In this document: in pieces, positions 1 through 5,090 of the stretch
Layout of the letters: every line of letters starts with the position of its first letter
Position numbering within the stretch: position 1 is the first letter of the stretch
From: an uncultured bacterium
GTDB taxonomy: Bacteria > Planctomycetota > Phycisphaerae > Phycisphaerales > SM1A02
Reading direction: 5' to 3'
DNA length: 7,611 bases
Assembly (NCBI GenBank): GCA_903918555.1
Contig: CAIXEV010000018.1
Location: forward strand, 1 to 7,611
Program-made: the position numbers and the translations under genes
The notes under the pieces: model-generated
What the model was told of the DNA's origin: nothing
Databases searched by the model: none
Seen by the model: the letters and a program-made list of their open reading frames with translations, nothing else

Positions 1-178
1 CGCCATGCGCGCAGGTGCGCACGCCCTCCCTTCGAACCGGCCCCCCGATGAGGCGAGAGAAACTCATACAAAAACAACTCAAACACGCTTCACTGTCATG
101 CGAGCTGCTCCAGTTGCGCCAGATTCGCGGCGCATCGGCGTTGCCGCGACCGTTCGCTCTCCCATGGAGATCTTGAAG

Positions 179-322
179 ATGCGACTCTCTGTCACGCGCT
201 ACCTGATGGCCGTCCTTGCCTTCGCAGGCGCGATATGCAACGGTGAGTTGAGTCGTCTGACCGAGTCGCAGCGACGCGAGTTTGTCGAATGGATGCGAAA
301 GCTCGGCCGCTTGATCGCTTGA
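179..322 (+). CDS. small hypothetical membrane or secreted peptide (47 aa)
   Basis: I do not recognise this protein. The frame is open from position 5, but the part before 164 reads as Arg/Thr-rich noise, so a short start is preferred. ATG 179 has GGAG at 166-169 with a 9-base spacer; ATG 164 in the same frame is the alternative, adding five residues. The product begins with a basic residue, then one hydrophobic stretch (about residues 8-24, including YLMAVLAFAGAICNG), then a charged amphipathic tail rich in Arg and Glu. This could be a signal peptide with a very short mature part or a single-pass membrane peptide. It precedes the array of two-helix peptides, 54 bases upstream of the next start, in the same low-GC stretch. 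It is short and no family supports it, so it may not be a real gene. Confidence 0.35.
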   Translation: MRLSVTRYLMAVLAFAGAICNGELSRLTESQRREFVEWMRKLGRLIA

Positions 323-364
323 CTTGAGCGGCAAGCTCGACAACACTCCGCTGTGAGGGTTTGC

Positions 365-370
365 GAGGAG
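365..370 (+). promoter_or_regulatory. ribosome binding site GAGGAG deciding ATG 377
   Basis: GAGGAG lies six bases before ATG 377. It favours this start over the in-frame GTG at 353, which has no comparable site. The ATG 377 start also gives a protein whose conserved loop residues carry the same residue numbers as those of the peptide at 1493-1705, an independent argument for it. Confidence 0.6.
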
Positions 371-376
371 AAGGTC

Positions 377-586
377 ATGTCTGACGCGTCTATCAAGTGT
401 GCTGTTTGGATGTTGATCATCGGTGGAGTGCTTGAATTGCTGGTTCCAGCGCGTCAGTACCTCTTTCGCAGGATTCGGTCGCCTCGAGCACTTGCGGCAG
501 CGATCTGGATCTCTCGCTGGTCGCCGCGCTTCGCATACGCGTGCGGACTTGCTGTGCTCGTGTGGGGATTCGCTTGCGTGCCTTAA
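377..586 (+). CDS. small two-helix membrane protein, array member 1 (69 aa)
   Basis: The family is not recognised. Two hydrophobic segments are visible: residues about 6-23 (with WMLIIGGVLELLV) and about 52-68 (with ACGLAVLVWGFAC). Between them is a basic, Pro-containing loop with Arg at 26, 31, 32, 34 and 37 and Pro at 24 and 36. By the positive-inside rule the loop would be cytoplasmic and both ends outside. The loop aligns without gaps to the peptide at 1493-1705: P24, R26, R31, R32, P36 and R37 are shared at identical residue numbers, as are W11 and L19. This suggests the two are paralogues. It begins 54 bases after the preceding ORF and ends 38 bases before the next likely start. Function is unknown, and local base composition is clearly less GC-rich than in the genes to the right. 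Confidence 0.55.
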   Translation: MSDASIKCAVWMLIIGGVLELLVPARQYLFRRIRSPRALAAAIWISRWSPRFAYACGLAVLVWGFACVP

Positions 587-624
587 GGTGCGCTTTCGCG
601 CGAGGAGCCGCACTGGGCAGCGAC

Positions 625-909
625 ATGAAATTCGACTCCATGAACACCGACCTCGGCTCTTGCGATCCCCCGCTGCTGTCCAACGCGCATGACGACGGAC
701 GCTTCGGACTGCTGATGGTCGCCGATTCGGACGGGGATTGGCAGATCAGCATGATGCTCGTGATCGTCTTCACCCAGCTCATGACGATCCGCGAGGCGAC
801 CTGGGTGCGAGTCACCGGGCGGCCCGCGCTCGGCAGGTGGATTCGAAGGGGGCTGATCGTGATGTATCTCTGTTCACTCTTGCTCTTCGCGATCACATTC
901 TGGTTCTGA
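625..909 (+). CDS. small two-helix membrane protein, array member 2 (94 aa)
   Basis: The family is not recognised. A polar, Asp-rich N-terminal segment (residues 1-40, with several Asp and Asn) precedes a hydrophobic helix (about 41-54, ISMMLVIVFTQLM). A basic loop follows (R56, R62, R66, P67, R71, R74, R75), then a second helix (about 76-93, with MYLCSLLLFAITFWF) that ends at the C-terminus. The helix-basic loop-helix plan matches its neighbours, but sequence similarity is only faint (W60, R62, P67, G70). The start is uncertain. ATG 625 has only a weak GGCAG upstream. A good GAGGAG at 602-607 is correctly spaced for a CTG at 613. ATGs at 640, 715 and 751 are also in frame, and the last would remove the Asp-rich part. 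Confidence 0.5.
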   Translation: MKFDSMNTDLGSCDPPLLSNAHDDGRFGLLMVADSDGDWQISMMLVIVFTQLMTIREATWVRVTGRPALGRWIRRGLIVMYLCSLLLFAITFWF

Positions 910-1261
910 TCGCAGGGAGCGATGGAGCTTCGGAGCGCGCACGATTGCGCTCTTCGTGGTGGTCCTTCAGGCAGAACCGAGCTGAAGGCATGCAAGACCA
1001 CAGCCGGAGCGAGCCGTACCGTTCCTGATCTTCGAGGGATTGTGAGGGCGAGTGTGCCTCGAGTGGCGTCTTTCGATGGCGTAGAAGAGGCGCATGCGCT
1101 CTCTTCGCGCGGGCACGCACGACGAGGGGATGGAATCGCGTGCAACGCCGCATCGTTTCGCTTGGCTGTTTTGCTGATGACAATCTGTGATAGGCCCTTC
1201 GACACCTGTAGAATCAACGAGTCTCGAGCCCTTGTCGGCAGCCGCTCTCGGAGAATAGAAC
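910..1261 (+). other. 352-base stretch with no supported gene
   Basis: I see no convincing gene here on either strand. The plus frame open from 922 and the minus frames covering it translate to Arg/Ser-rich, non-membrane sequence with no start signals. One frame (911-985) reads RRERW, then a hydrophobic run ending in ALFVVVLQ, and stops with TGA at 983-985. It has no start codon back to the preceding stop at 860-862. It resembles the basic loop and second helix of the neighbouring peptides and could be a relic of another array member, or chance. A 10-bp palindrome GCGCATGCGC lies at 1090-1099. The stretch may instead hold a promoter for the following gene, but no clear -35/-10 pair is visible. 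Confidence 0.4.
1250..1253 (+). promoter_or_regulatory. ribosome binding site GGAG supporting TTG start 1262
   Basis: GGAG is followed by eight bases and then TTG 1262. The alternative in-frame ATG at 1274 lies 20 bases from GGAG and has no Shine-Dalgarno match at proper distance, so the rarer TTG is the better-supported start. Confidence 0.5.
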
Positions 1262-1444
1262 TTGGCGAAAGACATGTTCCTGTACATCGTGTCCGCGATC
1301 CTGTGGGGCGGAGTCGTCTTCGTGAAGATCGAGAGGTTGCGTTCGAGACCTTGGAGGATCTTCGCATGGGCCATGTTTCTCCTCAGCGTCGCAGGGGTCG
1401 TCGTCGCGCTGCTGGACGCGACCGGCTTGCTGAGTCGGCTGTAG
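1262..1444 (+). CDS. small two-helix membrane protein, array member 3 (60 aa)
   Basis: The family is not recognised. The peptide is almost entirely membrane-embedded. Helix one covers about residues 5-22 (MFLYIVSAILWGGVVFV), the basic loop is K22, R25, R27, R29, P30, R32, and helix two covers about 33-51 (with FLLSVAGVVVALL), followed by a short tail. The predicted hairpin has a cytoplasmic loop and outside termini, as in the other array members. Sequence identity to them is weak and limited to the loop pattern of Arg residues before a Pro. A TTG start is chosen because of the GGAG at 1250-1253; ATG 1274 would give a 56-residue version. The next ORF starts 48 bases downstream on the same strand. 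Confidence 0.55.
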   Translation: MAKDMFLYIVSAILWGGVVFVKIERLRSRPWRIFAWAMFLLSVAGVVVALLDATGLLSRL

Positions 1445-1492
1445 CGCCCCGTCGGGTTCTTCTCTTGACCATCAAGTGACTTCCGAGACCGT

Positions 1493-1705
1493 ATGCGAGA
1501 GGACTTTCCAACACCGCTCATCTGGTCCTTCCTTGCAGCCATGGCGCTGACCGCCGGTGCTCCGGGCAGGGACTGGTGGCTCAGGCGATTCAACGACCCG
1601 CGCAGGGGCGAGCTCGCATGGAAATGCGTCGGCATGCTGAAGTACGCTTCAGTCGTCGTGTTCTTCCTGCTGGTTGCGTTGCATTTGTTCGGCGCGCTGA
1701 AGTGA
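1493..1705 (+). CDS. small two-helix membrane protein, array member 4 (70 aa)
   Basis: The family is not recognised. Helix one is about residues 9-22 (IWSFLAAMALTAG). The loop has P24, R26, R31, R32, P36, R37 and R38 with an aromatic pair W28-W29. Helix two is about 46-68 (with YASVVVFFLLVALHLFG). Loop positions P24, R26, R31, R32, P36 and R37 match the peptide at 377-586 residue for residue, and the lengths are nearly equal (70 and 69), so the two are probably paralogues that bracket the array. ATG 1493 is the first start in a frame that stays hydrophobic in the right places, although no strong Shine-Dalgarno precedes it. It is convergent with the YjdF-family gene; the two stop codons are 10 bases apart, marking the edge of the low-GC segment. 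Confidence 0.6.
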   Translation: MREDFPTPLIWSFLAAMALTAGAPGRDWWLRRFNDPRRGELAWKCVGMLKYASVVVFFLLVALHLFGALK

Positions 1706-1715
1706 GCGCCGCCTC

Positions 1716-2333
1716 TCACCCCCGCGCGGCCTGCCGGTCCTGCACCCTCCAGAGCAGCATCACCGCGAGCGTCGCGCCGACGAGGCAGAACAGCATGTCC
1801 CACTGCGCGTCCCACACATCGCCCTGCGCGCCGAGGAAGTTGACTCCGGGTTCGCCCGCGAGCTTCGCGATGGCGAACTCGAACAGCTCGAACAGCGCGC
1901 TGAACGCGAGGCACATGCCGACCACGATCACCGCGAGCCATCCGCGCGCCACGACGATCGCGTTGCGGATGAACACCTCGCGCCACACGAGCGCGGGCGC
2001 GAAGCCCTGCATGAAGTGCCCGAGCCGGTCGTAGTCGTTGCGCGGGCGGCCCATCCATTCCTGCACCCACGCACCGGCGGGGACCAGCGAGTAGGTGTAG
2101 ATGCCGCCGACGATGAGGATCACCGAGTGGATCACGACGACCGTGAAGGTCAGCGTCGTCACGGGCTTGCGCCGCAGCCATACCGCCCACATCACGATCA
2201 CGATCGCGACCCAGAAGACCTCGAGCACCCACACGATGCGGTCGTTCGGCGAGACACCGCTCCACGCGAGGAAGAGGGTGAGCGCGATGACCGTCCAGTC
2301 GGTGACGCGCAGCCTGCCGTGATTCGGGGCCAT
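1716..2333 (-). CDS. yjdF: YjdF/DUF2238-family inner-membrane protein (205 aa)
   Basis: This is a polytopic membrane protein of the YjdF (DUF2238) family, whose biochemical role is not established. The length (205 aa) is close to that of E. coli YjdF as I recall it. The family signatures are clear: GGIYTYSLVP at residues 76-85, NDYDRLGHFMQGFAPAL at 99-115 followed by REVFIRN at 118-124, and FLGAQGDVWDAQWDM at 166-180. Hydrophobic segments lie at about 13-26, 33-53, 60-80, 106-117, 125-147 and 178-195, so five or six membrane passes are likely. Conserved acidic and His residues (D102, H106, E149, E152, D172, D175, D179) cluster in the motifs and could line a polar site; that is inference. ATG 2333 has no obvious Shine-Dalgarno. 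It lies 49 bases downstream of the peroxidase-family gene on the same strand, so co-transcription is plausible. Confidence 0.85.
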   Translation of the reverse strand: MAPNHGRLRVTDWTVIALTLFLAWSGVSPNDRIVWVLEVFWVAIVIVMWAVWLRRKPVTTLTFTVVVIHSVILIVGGIYTYSLVPAGAWVQEWMGRPRNDYDRLGHFMQGFAPALVWREVFIRNAIVVARGWLAVIVVGMCLAFSALFELFEFAIAKLAGEPGVNFLGAQGDVWDAQWDMLFCLVGATLAVMLLWRVQDRQAARG

Positions 2334-2382
2334 GCGCGCAGCGTACGCGCAACGCGTCCGCGGCTGACTCGGGGAAGCCTTC

Positions 2383-3093
2383 TTACGGCTTCGCGGGAGC
2401 GGCGGGCTTCTCGGCGGGAGCGGCGGGCTTCTCGGCGGGAGCCGCGGATTTCTCGACGGCTGGTGCCTCGGCGGGCTTCGCCTCGGCCGCAGGCGCTGCC
2501 GGTGCAGCTTCCTTCAACGCCTTCTCGAGCGCATCGATGAACCGTCCGCTTTCGGGCGCCACGGTCGACGCGAAGAACTGCGCGGTCTTGCCGTCGCGCG
2601 ACACGATGTACTTGCCGAAGTTCCAGCCGGGCAGCTCGCCCGTCTTCGTGCCGAGCATCGCGAACACCTCCGCCTGCCCGTCTCCCGTCTTCACGCGGCA
2701 CTTCTCGAACACGGGAAAGGTGACGCTGTAGCGCGAGGTGCAGAACTCGCGGATCTCCTTCGGGTCGTCGAACTCCTGGCCGCCGAAATCGCCGCTCGGG
2801 AACGCGAGGATCTCGAAGCCCTGCGCCTTGTACTTGTCGTAGATCTTCTGAAGGCCCGCGTACTGGCCGGTGAGGCCGCACTGGCTGGCGACATTCACGA
2901 CGAGCGTGACCTTGCCCGCGTAGTCCTTGAGGTCGGCGTCCTTGCCCTCGAGGGTCTTCACCTTGAGCTCGTGGAGCGACGCGCCCTTCCACTTGGCGGA
3001 AAGCTCCGCGGTCTGCGGCGCGGTCTGCGAGCAGGCGGAGCCCGTGACGGTGGCGACGACGGCGGCGATGGTGGCGGTGAGCTTTGGCAGCAT
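2383..3093 (-). CDS. exported glutathione peroxidase-family protein with Ala/Lys/Pro tail (236 aa)
   Basis: This is a thioredoxin-fold peroxidase of the glutathione peroxidase family, which reduces peroxides using glutathione or, in Cys-type members, thioredoxin. The N-terminus (residues 1-21, TIAAVVATVTGSAC) looks like a signal peptide. The Cys at 21 could be lipidated, although the GSA before it is a poor lipobox. The peroxidase domain spans about 38-193. NVASQCGLT (67-75) gives peroxidatic Cys72, FCTSRYSVTFP (117-127) gives Cys118 at the usual resolving position, and WNF (157-159) gives the active-site Trp and Asn. The usual FPCNQF motif reads FPSGDF (98-103), so the active-site Gln is Asp102. 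An extra Cys132 is present. Residues about 196-236 are low-complexity Ala/Lys/Glu/Pro with a seven-residue repeat. ATG 3093 is chosen because the frame upstream is Arg/Pro-rich noise; its Shine-Dalgarno is weak. Confidence 0.85.
   Translation of the reverse strand: MLPKLTATIAAVVATVTGSACSQTAPQTAELSAKWKGASLHELKVKTLEGKDADLKDYAGKVTLVVNVASQCGLTGQYAGLQKIYDKYKAQGFEILAFPSGDFGGQEFDDPKEIREFCTSRYSVTFPVFEKCRVKTGDGQAEVFAMLGTKTGELPGWNFGKYIVSRDGKTAQFFASTVAPESGRFIDALEKALKEAAPAAPAAEAKPAEAPAVEKSAAPAEKPAAPAEKPAAPAKP
2393..2455. repeat. three tandem 21-bp repeats encoding the AEKPAAP tail
   Basis: Two perfect 21-bp copies (2393-2413, 2414-2434) and one diverged copy (2435-2455) lie at the 3' end of the minus-strand peroxidase gene. 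They keep the reading frame and encode the seven-residue unit EKPAAPA, with EKSAAPA in the diverged copy. Perfect adjacent copies indicate recent slippage or unequal recombination, so copy number may vary between strains. Confidence 0.9.
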
Positions 3094-3104
3094 GGTGGTT
3101 TCCG

Positions 3105-3130
3105 AGGAGCGTTCGGGAGGAGCGTTCGGG
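3105..3130. repeat. perfect 13-bp tandem direct repeat in peroxidase leader
   Basis: AGGAGCGTTCGGG occurs twice without a gap, at 3105-3117 and 3118-3130, ending 12 bases upstream of the minus-strand peroxidase start at 3093. It lies in the divergent intergenic region, so it could be a pair of regulator binding sites in the 5' leader. A simple local duplication is the alternative. Confidence 0.8.
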
Positions 3131-3134
3131 AGAA

Positions 3135-3162
3135 GGTCGTCGAGAACATCGGTCCGACGACC
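3135..3162. promoter_or_regulatory. 8-bp inverted repeat in divergent region, candidate operator or leader hairpin
   Basis: GGTCGTCG (3135-3142) and CGACGACC (3155-3162) are exact reverse complements separated by 12 bases. They sit between the divergent peroxidase and exported-protein genes, right next to the 13-bp tandem repeat. A dyad in this place could bind a dimeric regulator or form a hairpin in the peroxidase leader transcript. No T tract follows, so it is not a standard terminator. No known operator consensus was recognised. Confidence 0.4.
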
Positions 3163-3246
3163 GAGTGCGCAGGGTTTGCGCGGGGAGGGGGGGCTTCGCC
3201 GGGAGTCGCGCGTGGATGCAGCGCGGCGGAAGACCGCGGGAAGCCG

Positions 3247-3252
3247 TAGAGT
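3247..3252 (+). promoter_or_regulatory. possible -10 element TAGAGT before the exported-protein gene
   Basis: TAGAGT keeps the TA and final T of the bacterial -10 consensus and is one of the few A/T-bearing hexamers in this leader. No -35-like hexamer lies 16-18 bases upstream. Initiation just downstream would leave a leader of only about 14 bases containing the GGAG at 3260-3263. Confidence 0.25.
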
Positions 3253-3272
3253 AGGTCTTGGAGCCTCCACCC

Positions 3273-5090
3273 ATGCGCCGTCGACAAATCGCGACCCTCG
3301 CCGCCTGCACCGCCCTCTTCGTCGGACCCATCGCCCTCGGCGGGCAGGAGGAGGTCGATCGCGCGCTTGGCTGGATCCCCGAGAACGCGATCAGCTTCGT
3401 GCTCGTCCCGAGCGTCAAGGCCGCGAGCGACGACCTTGCCGCGCTGGTCGAGGCGACGGGGCAGGGCGGTTTCCTCGCGATGGGTCGCCCGATCGATGTG
3501 CTCAAGGCGCAGTTCGGGCTCGGCGCGAACCTCGACGAGAAGGCGCCGATCGTGGCGTACTTCCCGCCCGCGCCGCCGAAGGCCGCCGCGGAGCCCGGCG
3601 CCGCGCCCGCGGCCATGGCGGAGCTGCGGCCGGTCATCGTGCTCGGGGTCACCGACGCCGATGCGTTCCTCGCCGCGAATCTCACCGCGGCGCCCGACAA
3701 GGGCGAAGGCGCCTTCACGACCTCGAACGGCCTGATCGTCTTCGCGCGCAAGCTCGACGGCCGCGTCGCGCTTGCCCCGACGGTCGAGTCGCTCCCCGCC
3801 GAGGGCGTGCGCTCGATTCTCGAGCGCTTCCGCGCGCGGATGAAGCCCGATGAAGCCGAGTGGCTCGCGCGCGCCGACCTCGTGGCGTGGGGTTCGCGCG
3901 ACGCGCTGCACGCGGCCGCCGAGGCTGGCCGCCAGATCGACATTCCCGACGAAGCCGCGGCCGCTGCGCCGGGCGGCTTCGCGGGGTCGCGCGAGCAGCA
4001 GGAGGCCTTCCGCGCGAAGGGCCTCGAGGTCATGGACATGCTCGCCGACGGCATCATCGTCGCCGACATCGATCCGCTCGGGCTCTTCATCGCAACGGTC
4101 GGCATCGCCGAGCCGTCGAGCCGCCTCGCCGCCATCACCGCTGGCGGCGACGGCACCCCCGCGAAATTCGACCGGCTGCCGCAGAATGACTTCTACCTCG
4201 CGCTGTCGGCGAATCTCGACGGCGTCGGCGGCGCCGCGAAGTTCGGCGAACTGCTTGATTTCGCGAGCATTCCGCGCAGCGTCGTGCCCGAGTGGATCTT
4301 CACCGAGGGCGCCGACCTCCGCAGCGTGCAGCTCGCTGCGTATCCGTCGAAGCTCGGCGTCGCGATCGGCGGCGCGCTCAACGATTCCGCGCTCTTCATC
4401 GCGTCGCGCGATCCCGAGCGCACCGTCGCGCGCATCAGGCAGTCGGTCGAGGGTTTCGCCGGCGAATCGATGGGCGTGCGCCGCGAGCCTTCGTGGACGG
4501 CCGAGAAGAAGCTGAAGTCGGGCGACACCGCGATCGCGTTCGAGCTCAAGGAGACCGTCGTCGACGCGGCGCAGCGTCCGGGGCTTGATTTCGAGCGGTT
4601 GATCAAGCAGTTCATCTTCGGCTCGCGCGGCCTCAACGGGCTCATCCGCCAGTCGCCGGACGGCGTCGTGGTCACCTTCAGCCAGCGCCCCGATGTGTTC
4701 ACGCGCGCCGTCGAGGCGTCGCAGGGCTCGAAGACGCTCGCGGGCGACGCGACGGTGCAGTCGATCGAGGAATGGCTGCCCGCGCAGCGCGATGTCGAGC
4801 TGATGATCGGCCTTGGGCAGCTCGTCGCGCTCGGCCGGCAGATCGCGTCGAGCTTCGTGAGCGAGGAGCAGATCAAGGCGACGGTGCCCGAGGTCGACAA
4901 GGGCGCGGAGCCCGTGGCCGTGACGGTCGATGTCGGCGAGGGCCGCGTGCGCAGCGTGATCGTCGTGCCGTCGGCGGTGCTGAAGATCGCAGCCTCGTTC
5001 GGCGGCCGCGCCGCGCAGGGAAATGGCGGAATCGGCGCTCCGGGAGCCCCCGGCGCGCCCGCCGCGCCCGCGGGAGGCGCGGCTCCATGA
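3273..5090 (+). CDS. exported protein of unknown function (605 aa)
   Basis: I do not recognise a characterised family. The general pattern resembles large planctomycete envelope proteins of the DUF3352 kind, in which segments begin with a short Pro motif and continue into hydrophobic strands; this is a weak impression. ATG 3273 has GGAG at 3260-3263 with a 9-base spacer. MRRRQ followed by a hydrophobic run to about residue 24 (ALGG, then QEE) is a good Sec signal peptide. The only Cys is inside it, so the mature protein should lack disulfides. An Ala/Pro linker lies around residues 95-118 (PPAPPKAAAEPGAAPAA). Two related-looking segments start with IPENAISFVLVPS (about 34-46) and LPQNDFYLALSANLDG. 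The C-terminus is Gly/Ala/Pro triplets (GAPGAPGAPAAPAGG), probably disordered. No later membrane anchor is evident. Its stop overlaps the folP start (ATGA). Confidence 0.8.
   Translation: MRRRQIATLAACTALFVGPIALGGQEEVDRALGWIPENAISFVLVPSVKAASDDLAALVEATGQGGFLAMGRPIDVLKAQFGLGANLDEKAPIVAYFPPAPPKAAAEPGAAPAAMAELRPVIVLGVTDADAFLAANLTAAPDKGEGAFTTSNGLIVFARKLDGRVALAPTVESLPAEGVRSILERFRARMKPDEAEWLARADLVAWGSRDALHAAAEAGRQIDIPDEAAAAAPGGFAGSREQQEAFRAKGLEVMDMLADGIIVADIDPLGLFIATVGIAEPSSRLAAITAGGDGTPAKFDRLPQNDFYLALSANLDGVGGAAKFGELLDFASIPRSVVPEWIFTEGADLRSVQLAAYPSKLGVAIGGALNDSALFIASRDPERTVARIRQSVEGFAGESMGVRREPSWTAEKKLKSGDTAIAFELKETVVDAAQRPGLDFERLIKQFIFGSRGLNGLIRQSPDGVVVTFSQRPDVFTRAVEASQGSKTLAGDATVQSIEEWLPAQRDVELMIGLGQLVALGRQIASSFVSEEQIKATVPEVDKGAEPVAVTVDVGEGRVRSVIVVPSAVLKIAASFGGRAAQGNGGIGAPGAPGAPAAPAGGAAP

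Noticed and set aside
922..1479. Plus-strand open frame of 185 codons covering the gene-free gap and array member 3
   Set aside because: It is Arg/Ser-rich with no hydrophobic or conserved segment. It overlaps a better membrane-peptide ORF that has a ribosome binding site.
1..1710. Integron cassette array explanation for the small same-strand ORFs
   Set aside because: Spacers of 38-54 bases are too short for most attC sites, no GTTRRRY cores with matching inverted arms were seen, and no integrase gene is present in the window.
1691..1710. GGCGC/GCGCC stem over the stop codon between convergent genes as a bidirectional terminator
   Set aside because: The stem is only five pairs with a ten-base loop and no T tract on either strand.
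967..2352. Long minus-strand open frame of 461 codons antisense to the small ORFs and out of frame with the YjdF gene
   Set aside because: The translation is Arg/Ala/His-rich with no domain. It runs through the YjdF-family gene in another frame, and the real gene there has clear family motifs.
2198..4156. Minus-strand open frame of 652 codons
   Set aside because: It is a Ser/Arg/Ala-rich shadow of the peroxidase and the plus-strand exported protein, caused by high GC. It has no motif and no ribosome binding site.
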